64,000 nucleotides of DNA from Salinicola avicenniae (GTDB lineage: Bacteria > Pseudomonadota > Gammaproteobacteria > Pseudomonadales > Halomonadaceae). The notes beneath the pieces were generated by a model that saw only the letters and a program-made list of their open reading frames with translations, was not told the origin of the DNA and searched no databases. Made by a program: the position numbers and the translations under genes. The stretch's first letter is position 1; each line of letters starts with the position of its first letter. The DNA lies in NCBI RefSeq assembly GCF_023736115.1, contig NZ_JAKQZC010000003.1, positions 552,879 through 616,878 on the forward strand, given 5' to 3'. This document shows positions 35,618 through 42,967 of this stretch, piece by piece.

Positions 35618-36070
35618 ATGCCAACTCAGGTGAGAGAAGCGAGAGAGACAGACATAGAGGATATCTTCGCTATTCGCACAAGCGTGGCGGAGAACCATCT
35701 TTCGCTCGAGCAGCTTGCCGAAATGGGCATCACGCCGGAGGCCATTGCAGCCGAGCTCGCCCAGGGCCCTTGTCTTTGGGTTGCGGAGATTGAACGAGTA
35801 CCCGTGGGCTTTTCGATGGTCCATAACGAGACCGCATGCGTATTTGGACTCTTCGTCCGCGCCGACCATGAAGGGCAAGGAGTGGGCCGCTTACTCCTTG
35901 AGAGAGCCGAGCACCATCTATTCGCCAAATTCGATGAGATTTGGCTAGAAACAGAGATCGGCAGTCGAGCCTACGCGTTTTACGATCGTGCCGGCTGGAT
36001 TCCCGTTGAGAAACGGGATCGCGACTTGATGAAATTCGTCAAAGTCCGAGCCGTGGCGAGTAACCTTTGA
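35618..36070 (+). CDS. GNAT family N-acetyltransferase
   Basis: A 150-residue acetyl-CoA-dependent acetyltransferase. The GNAT fold is clear: VREARETDIEDIFAIRTSVAENHLS at the N-terminus, the acetyl-CoA pyrophosphate loop RADHEGQGVGRLLLERAE near residues 86-103, and a C-terminal AYAFYDRAGW motif. The substrate is unknown. GGGGGATC lies before the ATG at 35618. Codon use is less GC-biased than in core genes. It lies just beyond the last attC-like site of the cassette array, in the opposite orientation, so its membership in the array is uncertain. Confidence 0.88.
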   Translation: MPTQVREARETDIEDIFAIRTSVAENHLSLEQLAEMGITPEAIAAELAQGPCLWVAEIERVPVGFSMVHNETACVFGLFVRADHEGQGVGRLLLERAEHHLFAKFDEIWLETEIGSRAYAFYDRAGWIPVEKRDRDLMKFVKVRAVASNL

Positions 36071-36094
36071 GTGGCAGCATCCGGCCAAAAGTAG

Positions 36095-36195
36095 ATATAA
36101 CGCCTTACTAATGGGCGCATAAATGCTTGGTTAAAATTAGCGACGAAGGAGCACAAGCCAAGCGTTTTGCGTCGTTTTGAGTAATTTGTTATAAC
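36095..36195 (-). repeat. attC-like site 1
   Basis: Read on the minus strand: R''-like TTATAAC, complementary L arms TTACT and AGTAA, inner pairings CGACG/CGTCG and ACGCTTGG/CCAAGC, then GGCGTTATAT as R'. About 101 bases. It immediately follows the AbiV-like gene, as an attC should follow its cassette gene. Confidence 0.75.
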
Positions 36196-36202
36196 CCGCT
36201 GG

Positions 36203-36868
36203 CTACCCAACAAAGTCTTTAAAGCTATACTGCCCCTCAGAGATAAGATTTTCTTTTACCATTTCATCAAACCAGTTATTTGGAGCCGTTTTCATTGAAT
36301 CCATTGAACCCTTCCATACAGGTTTAATGTGCTTGACCCAAAGCTCTATTTCCTTCGTAGTATAAATACTATCTTTGCACATCAGTTTGGCTACTTTAAG
36401 TATATTTTCAGTATTATCTTTATCTATTATTTGTTCAGGAACTGACCAATGAGCTTTTCCAAGGCAATCTGTGTAAAAACCTATTTGTTTAAGGTTGTCT
36501 AAAAGTAATGGATGTTCGGCCTTTTCATCAAATAATGATTTAAACCTATGGAGTTTGTTTGCACCGCTTGAAGCTAGATGGAGAAATAACCACATAGTGT
36601 TCTTTTTTGTGTGTGAACGATAAGCCTTCCATGCTTCTTTAACTTGGTCGCCATTTTTAGCTAGTGCTAGCTCCCTTAAAATACTTACTTTACCCGACTC
36701 CTCGATTGATAAAATCGACAAAGATAATGCAGAAGGAAAGCGATTTAGATCAAATAATATTTCTGCATCTTCAAGTAGCCGCCGAGCATTATTGTTGGCA
36801 GCATTCATCCCCTCTGCAATTTGAGCTGGCTTGAGTGTATTTTTCCATTGACCTAATCCTTTAGACAC
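36203..36868 (-). CDS. AbiV-family abortive infection protein (cassette gene)
   Basis: A 221-residue protein of the HEPN-like AbiV family. The recognisable core is NNARRLLEDAEILFDLNRFPSALSLSILSIEESGKVSIL (shown here in part), with the SIEExGK motif of this family followed by KKNTMWLFLH. AbiV of Lactococcus aborts phage infection by blocking late translation. GC content is about 36%, far below the chromosome, as usual for integron cassettes. The start is GTG; the one at 36868 has GAGG 5 bases upstream, another GTG lies at 36874. The gene starts about 20 bases after attC site 2 and ends 8 bases before attC site 1, a complete cassette. Confidence 0.82.
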   Translation of the reverse strand: MSKGLGQWKNTLKPAQIAEGMNAANNNARRLLEDAEILFDLNRFPSALSLSILSIEESGKVSILRELALAKNGDQVKEAWKAYRSHTKKNTMWLFLHLASSGANKLHRFKSLFDEKAEHPLLLDNLKQIGFYTDCLGKAHWSVPEQIIDKDNTENILKVAKLMCKDSIYTTKEIELWVKHIKPVWKGSMDSMKTAPNNWFDEMVKENLISEGQYSFKDFVG

Positions 36869-36888
36869 GAGCACCTCATTTTAAAAGG

Positions 36889-36944
36889 TTATAACGCCTC
36901 AATCAGCCGCCGCTTCAGCGGTCAGATGCATTGACTTGTTAGAG
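36889..36944 (-). repeat. attC-like site 2
   Basis: The most canonical site, about 56 bases on the minus strand: TCTAACA (R''), TCAAT and ATTGA arms, an inner CCGCT-GA-AGCGG hairpin, and GGCGTTATAA (R'). It overlaps the 3' end of the upstream cassette gene. Confidence 0.88.
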
Positions 36945-37354
36945 CCCGCCGACTGCGTAACTGAAACGGTCAATGAGACTGTTGAAACAATTAGCGCAAG
37001 AACAGCGATTGCTGTTCCTATCCAAAACTTCTTTCTCTCTTGACGCAAGCCAGCCAAAACGGATGTCATAAGTGGAAAATTTACACACTTCGAGTCATTC
37101 CCAACTTTTAGAGCAAAGAAATGAACATTACCCCCATCATCTTGTTTGTAACCGTACTGCTTCTCTAAGTGGTAGTACATGCGGCCAAAGACAATGTCGG
37201 GATCCACTTTAAGCTTGCCAGCAATTTTCTCGCAGTCAATCGGAATATAGATTTTAGAGGCCCGCGACCCATCACCTCTTTCAAAAGAAGCAAAGTCAGA
37301 GTGATACATACGGTATATCGTGTTTAATATTTCTAGATCAGTGGGAATTCTCAT
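36899..37354 (-). CDS. Unknown cassette protein with C-terminal membrane helix
   Basis: A 151-residue protein. Residues 1-105 look like a winged-helix fold (LEILNTIYRMYHS, then IPIDCEKIAGKLKVDPDIVFGRMYYHLEKQY, in part), followed by one membrane helix at about 117-137 (KKFWIGTAIAVLALIVSTVSL). The last 14 residues (NKSMHLTAEAAAD) are encoded inside attC site 2, a common trait of cassette genes. The ATG at 37354 has AAGGG 6 bases upstream and lies 13 bases after attC site 3; the frame open further upstream runs through that attC site and is not used. GC is low. Function unknown. Confidence 0.75.
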   Translation of the reverse strand: MRIPTDLEILNTIYRMYHSDFASFERGDGSRASKIYIPIDCEKIAGKLKVDPDIVFGRMYYHLEKQYGYKQDDGGNVHFFALKVGNDSKCVNFPLMTSVLAGLRQERKKFWIGTAIAVLALIVSTVSLTVSVTQSAGSNKSMHLTAEAAAD

Positions 37355-37367
37355 GTCTACCCTTGGG

Positions 37368-37469
37368 CTATAACGCCAGCGCACAACGGCGCCCTTGTAA
37401 TGGAGGCGCAGCCGCAATGCAAAAGGGCGTCCGGCGGCCATCGACCGCGTATTGATGCGCCTTGTTATG
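37368..37469 (-). repeat. attC-like site 3
   Basis: About 102 bases on the minus strand: CATAACA (R''), GCGCA and TGCGC arms, long inner complementarity GACGCCCTTTTG/CAAGGGCGCC, and GGCGTTATAG (R'). Confidence 0.82.
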
Positions 37470-37509
37470 TTTTGATGCCGAACTGGCACCAACCCGTGAC
37501 CTAAAGTAC

Positions 37510-37656
37510 TTAGGGCAGAACCCTGGCGACACTCTGTAGCAGTACAACCCACGAGGGGCTTGTTACAAAAAATGAGCTAAAGAATGCAAGCCATCCAAGG
37601 ATGACCAGGGTGGGACCTACGAAAGGCCCAGCTTTCAGTTGCAGTTGTTTTACCAT
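37510..37656 (-). CDS. Small membrane protein in a cassette (48 aa)
   Basis: A 48-residue protein consisting largely of one membrane helix (VGPTLVILGWLAFFSSFFV, about residues 13-31) between a basic N-terminus and a short tail. AGAGAGG lies 8 bases before the ATG. It is the only credible frame in the cassette bounded by attC sites 4 and 3; the longer frame open to 37872 runs through attC site 4. Small membrane peptides are frequent in integron cassettes; the function is unknown. Confidence 0.6.
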   Translation of the reverse strand: MVKQLQLKAGPFVGPTLVILGWLAFFSSFFVTSPSWVVLLQSVARVLP

Positions 37657-37769
37657 AGCAATTACCTCTCTCAGTTTGTGTTTGAACGTTGATTGGGAAT
37701 CGCCAGGGTTCTGCTCCGCAGTGCGTGCTGCCCTAAATACTCTAGATTTTCTTCTACATGCGCTGACAA

Positions 37770-37862
37770 ACATAACTCCCGGCTTTGGGGCGGACTTGTA
37801 GCCGCGAAGCGGCGGAAAGGCCGTCCCAGCCTCGAAGGGGCGACAACAGCCGATTGTTATGC
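37770..37862 (-). repeat. attC-like site 4
   Basis: About 93 bases on the minus strand: GCATAACA (R''), CGGCT and AGCCG arms, an inner GCCGCTTCGCGGC hairpin, and GAGTTATGT (R'). Confidence 0.78.
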
Positions 37863-37872
37863 CTGGCTTCAA

Positions 37873-38190
37873 CTACTCGTCGTCATCTTCGATATCAAAT
37901 GAAGGTTCCTCTACGTCTATCGATGGATTTGGAGTGGTAGTTTCGAATACTTCCTCGATTACTGCATATGTTTCAAAGCCGGATCGCCTTGCTGAAACTT
38001 TCCAAGTGAACTCACCGTGTTCAGAGTCCGCCCCATACGTTGCCACGCAAACGGTATCATTAGGCTCTTTGTATCCACCGGGCTCACTACCGAATTCTTC
38101 ATTTACAAGCTGTATTGGATATGTTTGGTAAGACTCATCATCCAATTGGTACTGAACAGTTTCACTTTTTAGAATGATTTTCCAAGACAT
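37873..38190 (-). CDS. Unknown cassette protein (105 aa)
   Basis: A 105-residue soluble acidic protein that I cannot assign. It is probably all-beta in its first 85 residues (MSWKIILKSETVQYQLDD...) and ends in a highly acidic tail (DIEDDDE). AAGGAGG is 4 bases before the ATG. It begins about 25 bases after the R' box of attC site 5 and ends 10 bases before attC site 4, a standard one-gene cassette of low GC. No link to a known defence or toxin family is evident. Confidence 0.7.
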   Translation of the reverse strand: MSWKIILKSETVQYQLDDESYQTYPIQLVNEEFGSEPGGYKEPNDTVCVATYGADSEHGEFTWKVSARRSGFETYAVIEEVFETTTPNPSIDVEEPSFDIEDDDE

Positions 38191-38215
38191 ACTGCCTCCT
38201 TAAAATGGTTGATTG

Positions 38216-38285
38216 CATAACAGGTATTAGACAGCGCGCTCGTTTATTGACTTGAACGCGCACGCGCGTTCAACAATGTTATGCT
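38216..38285 (-). repeat. attC-like site 5 (non-canonical)
   Basis: GCATAAC and GTTATGC boxes bound 70 bases that contain the perfect hairpin GAACGCGC-GT-GCGCGTTC. The hairpin is off centre and the L arms are poorly complementary, so this may be a hybrid or truncated attC site. Confidence 0.55.
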
Positions 38286-39007
38286 GCACGCCGCTTTCTC
38301 CATAACATACTGAAAGATCGACACATTAAATATAGCTTGGCTGTATAACACCAATCATAGTGTCGGCTGCATAACACCGATGAACGTGCAGGCAGTCTTT
38401 TCCAGCATGCCCGCTTTGGGTCGGAACCTATCAGCCTTCTTAAGCCCTGTTAGGAATTCCTTTGGTATCAATCTGCCACATTCTGTTTCTCTTCTCTATC
38501 CGAAGCCCCTCATCTTTCGCCGGGTAGTCTGCAAAATGCATCATTCCGCACTATTTTTCCGCCTGCCAAATCGCTCCGCCGTCCCAGTGCTGGCGCGGCT
38601 TGGCGCCACTTGCAACGCTGCATCAAAACCGACCCATTTAGCGCGCAGGCGGGGCGGGGAGTCGACGGCGCACCGGCGGTGAAGGCCGCAATCGAGCTTA
38701 TATTGGCCCAATAAATGGCCACGGCCTCCTATATCGTTACCATACAGTAACACTCGGGTCTATCAGGGCTCTCTCAGGAATCCATTGATTAGCTATCGGA
38801 CGCTACGTGGCCGCACTTGAGCGTTTCTCGCTTCCACCGAGGGGGCGCAAGTGCATAGCACTGCATAGATCCGCATAAATTGTCGGTCGTGCTCTGGGCT
38901 ACGCCGCACCCGTTGTGGCGCGGTTTAGGGGCCTCTTGGCAGATGCGTGGTTTTCGACCCATTTAGCGCGCGTAGCGCACGGTCGCTCGCATCCTGCCTT
39001 GTGATGA
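38286..39007. other. Geneless segment beyond the cassette array
   Basis: About 720 bases with no credible gene and no integrase remnant that I can see. It contains two 17-base direct repeats with core-like boxes (GGCTGTATAACACCAAT at 38340-38356, GGCTGCATAACACCGAT at 38366-38382), an 11-base echo CATAACACCGA at 39008-39018, and the 17-mer CGACCCATTTAGCGCGC twice (38630-38646 and 38955-38971). Confidence 0.6.
38340..38382. repeat. Direct repeats with integron-type core boxes
   Basis: Two 17-mers, 15 of 17 bases identical, start points 26 bases apart. On the minus strand each reads GGTGTTAT(G/A)CAGCC, containing a GTTAT recombination-type core. They could be remnants of an attI region or of collapsed cassettes. 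Confidence 0.55.
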
Positions 39008-39060
39008 CATAACACCGAGGGCGGGGACTAGATTGAGATCGTCAACAGAGGAGATTTCCA

Positions 39061-39213
39061 ATGTCCCAGCAAACCTGTGCTTGCCCGAAATGCGAATGCA
39101 AGGTCACTGAGCAATCTGTCGAGGTAGAAGGAAAGCGGTATTGCTGCCAGGCATGCGCCGATGGCCATGCGGATGGGAGTAAAGATTGCGGCCACGACTG
39201 TCAGTGTGGCTGA
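39061..39213 (+). CDS. Bacterial metallothionein
   Basis: A 50-residue protein starting MSQQTCACPKCECKV, with YCCQAC in the middle and DCGHDCQCG at the end. It has ten cysteines (6, 8, 11, 13, 28, 29, 32, 43, 47, 49) plus His36 and His45, the pattern of the SmtA/BmtA metallothionein family, which binds Zn or Cd in a Cys/His cluster. GAGGAG lies 8 bases before the ATG. It is a single short gene between the cassette region and tRNA-Arg. No SmtB-type repressor gene is adjacent. Its product detoxifies or stores divalent metal in the cytosol. Confidence 0.92.
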   Translation: MSQQTCACPKCECKVTEQSVEVEGKRYCCQACADGHADGSKDCGHDCQCG

Positions 39214-39421
39214 TTTTTCTCTGCAGCTCGGCGGCGCCCGCCGCCGGGCTTGGCGGCGATGGCCAAGGTTGGCTTGAATGACCGCCACCCGTTTTGAACC
39301 CCGGCCGTCAGCACGGCAAGCCTAGAGATAACGATGGTGTCCACAGGGTTATCAGTGGCGCGAGCGGCGAAGGCTGCTGGGCGGGAAAGAACGGCGAAGG
39401 CCGTAGCGAGAAACCTTTCAA

Positions 39422-39498
39422 TGGTGCCCCCACCAGGATTCGAACCTGGGGCCTTCCCCTTAGGAGGGGGACGCTCTATCCAGCTGAGCTATAGGGGC
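39422..39498 (-). tRNA. tRNA-Arg (anticodon CCU)
   Basis: A 77-base cloverleaf on the minus strand with CCA encoded. The acceptor stem is GCCCCTA/TGGGGGC with one G-U pair; the D-arm is AGCTCAGCTGGATAGAGC; the anticodon stem TCCCC/GGGGA encloses CTCCTAA, giving anticodon CCT; the T-arm contains GGTTCGAATCC. This tRNA reads the AGG codon. tRNA genes such as this are frequent landing sites for integrative elements, and the accessory region abuts its 3' side. Confidence 0.97.
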
Positions 39499-39669
39499 GA
39501 TGCGGCAGGGAAACGGCGAGTTGGCGTGCACCGTTTGCTGCGTTGCGAGCGGCGCACAGTATAAGCGCCGGATTCCACGAGATAAAGCCATGGCGCTTTG
39601 GCCGGGACGCTCCGCGCCGGCATTGCTACAATGCCGCCTTCCTCCGCTTTCTGGCCGCTGCCCGCTTGC

Positions 39670-40575
39670 ATGTCCGCTCCTGACGATGTCTCTTCCGTCG
39701 ATTCCCACCGCCACGGCAATGATGTGCCGGTGGCGCAGGATCGCATCTTCGATGGCCTGGCGGAGAAGTTTGCCGACAGCCTTTACGCCACCGCGCGGGG
39801 CCGGATTCGGCTGGCCGTGCTGGGCCTGTTGCTGGACGAGGCGTTGCCGCGCGACGGCTCGCCGGCGCTGGATGTCGGCGGTGGTCTGGGCCAGATGAGC
39901 GCCTGGCTGGCGAAGCGTGGCCACGCGGTGACGCTGGCAGAGCCTTCGGCCGATATGCTCGCGGCGGCCGCTCCGGCACTGGCGGGGCTTTCGGTCACGC
40001 CGCTACGGGCGCCGGTACAGGCGCTGCCCGGGCAAGCGCCCGGCCCGTGGCCGCTGGTCGTCTGCCATGCGGTGCTGGAGTGGCTGGCGTCTCCGCGCGA
40101 GGCATTTTTCACCCTGCGTTCTCTGCTGGCGGCGGAGGGGCGACTGTCGTTGATGGTGTTCAATCGCGATGCGCTGCGCTTTTCCAACGTGGTCAAGGGC
40201 AACCTGGAACGCTCGCTGGAGGATCGCCTCGCGGGGACCGGCAAGCGTCAGCGGCTGACGCCGATCTCGCCGCTGACGCATGACGATATCGTGCGTTGGT
40301 GCGCCGAAACCGGGCTGGTGATCGAACAGGTCGCCGGCGTGCGCATTTTCCACGATTACCTGCGGGAGCGGGCGCCGAGCGATGCGCAGATGGAGACGTT
40401 GATCGCGCTGGAGAAACGCTATTGCCGCACCGAGCCCCATTGGCGCCTGGGGCGCTATCTGCACTATATCCTGCGGCCCGCGGCGGCATCCGGAAGCGAC
40501 AAGGCCGCGCCCCCGGCTGCCGGGATGGCCACGGTGCATCCGACCGACGACGACCCCCATGGAGAGAGACGATGA
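39670..40575 (+). CDS. cmoM: tRNA 5-carboxymethoxyuridine methyltransferase CmoM
   Basis: A 301-residue class I SAM methyltransferase. The segment QDRIFDGLAEKFADSLY, the SAM motif LDVGGGLGQMSAWLAKRGH, VVCHAVLEWLASP, and the tail VRIFHDYLRE...ALEKRYCRTEPHWRLGRYLH follow E. coli CmoM closely. CmoM converts cmo5U34 to its methyl ester in tRNAs that decode NCN-type codons. The start is uncertain: ATG 39670 leaves about 20 non-conserved residues before QDRIF; upstream in-frame ATGs exist at 39598 and 39631. Its stop overlaps the rsmC start (ATGA). Confidence 0.9.
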   Translation: MSAPDDVSSVDSHRHGNDVPVAQDRIFDGLAEKFADSLYATARGRIRLAVLGLLLDEALPRDGSPALDVGGGLGQMSAWLAKRGHAVTLAEPSADMLAAAAPALAGLSVTPLRAPVQALPGQAPGPWPLVVCHAVLEWLASPREAFFTLRSLLAAEGRLSLMVFNRDALRFSNVVKGNLERSLEDRLAGTGKRQRLTPISPLTHDDIVRWCAETGLVIEQVAGVRIFHDYLRERAPSDAQMETLIALEKRYCRTEPHWRLGRYLHYILRPAAASGSDKAAPPAAGMATVHPTDDDPHGERR

Positions 40576-41582
40576 CCCCGCAGACGCCACCGTGCGAGTT
40601 GCTGGCCCGCCAGGACGCAGACTATCGCGGCTGGCTGTGGGTGGCGCCACCCCGTGACGGCTGGCTGGAGTCCGGTGAGGGCGCGGTGTGGAGCGCGGAT
40701 CTTTCGGTCTGTGCCGCCTGGGCGGCGGCGGGGCGGCCGGCCCACTCATCGTTGGTGCCGCCGACGTTCGCGGTGCCCGGCGCGGTGCTGTTCTGGCCCA
40801 AGAGCCATGCGCTCGGGGCCTGGTGGCTGGAGGCGTTGTGCGGGGCGCTGCCGGCGGGCACGCCGATTCAGGTCGTCGGCGAGACCCAAGGCGGTATCCG
40901 GCGCGTGCCGAAGACACTAGCGGCGATGGCGCTGGCCTGCCGCAAGCTCGACAACGCACGACGCTGCACGCTGTTCGAGACGCGCGCCGACGACCGCGCA
41001 ACCGTGCCCGATACCGGCTGGACTTCGTTCGAGGTTGCGGTGGCCGGCGTCGACGGGCTGACGCTGGCGACGCATCCGGGGGTGTTCGGCCATGGCAAGC
41101 TCGATGACGGCACGCGGTTGTTATTGCAGGCGCTGGTCGATTCGCCGTTGGCGACCCAAGGCGAGGCGCTGGATATCGGCTGCGGCGACGGCATCATCAG
41201 CGCCTGGTTGGCGCGGCGCGGTTGGCAGGTAACGGCGTCGGATATCAGTGCGTTTGCGGTGGAGGCGGCACGACGTTCACTGGCGGCCAACGGCCTGCGT
41301 GGACAGGTGTGCCAGAGCGATGTCTACGACGGTGTCGATGGCGTGTTCCAGGCCATCGTCAGCAATCCCCCTTTTCATCAGGAGCGGGCGATCGATTATG
41401 ACCCGACTGAGCGCCTGATTCGCGAGGCACCGGCGCGTCTGCAGGCCGGCGGCTCGCTGACGCTGGTTGCTAATGCCTTCCTGCCATACCCGGACTGGCT
41501 GACGGCCGCTTTTGGCAGTTTCGAGGTGCTCGCCGACGACCGCCGCTTCCGCGTGTATCGGGCGTTCAAGCGCCGGCGTTAG
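40572..41582 (+). CDS. rsmC: 16S rRNA (guanine-1207-N2)-methyltransferase RsmC
   Basis: A 336-residue two-domain methyltransferase. The N-terminal domain (about 1-160) is the degenerate duplicate typical of RsmC; the C-terminal domain holds the SAM motif ALDIGCGDGIISAWLARRG near 198-216 and the catalytic SNPPFHQ near 264. It methylates G1207 in helix 34 of 16S rRNA within the 30S subunit. The ATGA overlap with cmoM indicates translational coupling of the two RNA-modification genes. Length agrees with E. coli RsmC (343). Confidence 0.94.
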   Translation: MTPQTPPCELLARQDADYRGWLWVAPPRDGWLESGEGAVWSADLSVCAAWAAAGRPAHSSLVPPTFAVPGAVLFWPKSHALGAWWLEALCGALPAGTPIQVVGETQGGIRRVPKTLAAMALACRKLDNARRCTLFETRADDRATVPDTGWTSFEVAVAGVDGLTLATHPGVFGHGKLDDGTRLLLQALVDSPLATQGEALDIGCGDGIISAWLARRGWQVTASDISAFAVEAARRSLAANGLRGQVCQSDVYDGVDGVFQAIVSNPPFHQERAIDYDPTERLIREAPARLQAGGSLTLVANAFLPYPDWLTAAFGSFEVLADDRRFRVYRAFKRRR

Positions 41583-41623
41583 TCGTCTTCTGTCGGCTCG
41601 TCGCTGCTGGCCGGCGGCAGCGC

Positions 41624-42913
41624 TTATAACCCGCCGCTAGCCTCCATCTCGTTGACCTCCGCGAGCGCACGCTGGTTGGCCTCGCTGACGCCGATGGCAT
41701 CGATGCCGAGCGGTGCCAGGCGTTCCCACGGGATCTGCCCCCAGTCGCCATTTTCGAGATGAATCGCGGTCTCCAGCAGGGCGCCGACCGGGCCGGCACG
41801 CTCGAGCAGGGCGTCTTGGATCGCCGGGTGCAGGGGCAGCGTTTCGATCAGCGAGGCCAGCGGCCGATTGAAGAAGGCCTCGAGATACGAGAAGAGGCCG
41901 GTGGTAAACGCCTTCTCGGCCAGCGCGGTGTCATGGATCGCCAGTTCCCGACAGAGGCAGGCGCGGTACATCGCCAGTTGCTGCAGCGAGACCGGTTTGT
42001 CGTCCATGTCACCCAGGGCCAGCAGCGTTGCCAGGCTGCGGATGCGCTGGGTGCCGATCAGCGTGACCGCCTGGTTGAGCGAGGTGATCGCGCTGAGCCG
42101 CTGATACTGCGCCGTGTTGACGATTCTCAGCAGGCGCACGCCGAGCGCAGGGTCCCGTTCGATGGTCGTGGTGATGTCGCGCGTGCTGACATCCGGCTGG
42201 TTGAGCGTGGCGATCAACTGCAGGATCGCCAGGCGATCGGCGTTGATCGCCTCGCCCTGCATCACCTGCGGGCGCGCCAGGAAATAGCCTTGGAACAGGT
42301 CGCAGCCCGCGTCCAGGCAGCACTCGAGCTCCTCTTCGCTTTCGAGCTTCTCGGCCAGAATCTTCATCGCCGGGTAGCGCTGGCGCAGCTCGCGCACGAC
42401 CTGGCGGAAGCCCTCGCTGCAGTAGTGGGGGTACTCGAGCTTGACCACATCGACCAGCGGCAGGAAGGGGTGTTCGGCGCCGGGTTCGGTGTAGTCGTCC
42501 AGCGCCAGCGTGAAGCCGCGCTGCTTGAGCCCGGCCAGGCGCGACAGCGTCTCGTCGTTGGCCGGCGTGTCCTCGAGAATCTCCACGACCAGTTTGTCGG
42601 AGTCGAACGGCAGGTTGGTGCAGAGCGTCTCGGCGGTGAAGTTGATGAAAAGCGGCTTGCCCTGGCTGACCGTTTGCAGGTCGCCCTGGGTAAAGGCGTT
42701 AAGCAACACCGTGCTCGTCGCGCGGTTACCGTCGAATGGCGACGGCATGGGGCCGCCGTCCTTGGGACGGAACAGGAGTTCGAAAGCCACGATCTCGCGC
42801 GCCTCATTGAAGATCGGCTGGCGCGCGAACAGCACGTGTTGTTCGCTCGGGTCGGAAGCTTCCGGCATGGTGGCGTACTCGACAATCGGGTTGCTGGCAG
42901 ACCATACCGACAT
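41624..42913 (-). CDS. EAL-HDOD signalling protein (YuxH family)
   Basis: A 429-residue protein. The N-terminal EAL-like domain (about 25-215) is degenerate: the signature reads FELLFR instead of ExLxR and the late motif is ILAEKLES instead of AEGVE(T), although LALDDY is retained. It is therefore probably not an active cyclic-di-GMP phosphodiesterase. The C-terminal HDOD domain (about 220-420; LLRIVNTAQYQRLSAITSLNQAV, in part) is a catalytically silent HD-type output domain found in signalling proteins. Such EAL-HDOD proteins occur next to core genes in Halomonas and Pseudomonas. An alternative start is ATG 42868. Confidence 0.9.
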   Translation of the reverse strand: MSVWSASNPIVEYATMPEASDPSEQHVLFARQPIFNEAREIVAFELLFRPKDGGPMPSPFDGNRATSTVLLNAFTQGDLQTVSQGKPLFINFTAETLCTNLPFDSDKLVVEILEDTPANDETLSRLAGLKQRGFTLALDDYTEPGAEHPFLPLVDVVKLEYPHYCSEGFRQVVRELRQRYPAMKILAEKLESEEELECCLDAGCDLFQGYFLARPQVMQGEAINADRLAILQLIATLNQPDVSTRDITTTIERDPALGVRLLRIVNTAQYQRLSAITSLNQAVTLIGTQRIRSLATLLALGDMDDKPVSLQQLAMYRACLCRELAIHDTALAEKAFTTGLFSYLEAFFNRPLASLIETLPLHPAIQDALLERAGPVGALLETAIHLENGDWGQIPWERLAPLGIDAIGVSEANQRALAEVNEMEASGGL

Positions 42914-42967
42914 GGCCTGCCTTGTAACGCTTATCGTCTGCGGCGGAAAATTCTGTAGGGGAAACCG

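Noticed and set aside
38510..38753. Overlapping 70-codon minus-strand frames in the segment beyond the cassette array
   Set aside because: No ribosome sites; the two frames overlap each other and the product resembles translated repeat DNA, not a protein.
39028..39288. 86-codon minus-strand frame opposite the metallothionein
   Set aside because: The plus strand encodes the diagnostic ten-Cys pattern with a ribosome site; the minus frame is its shadow.
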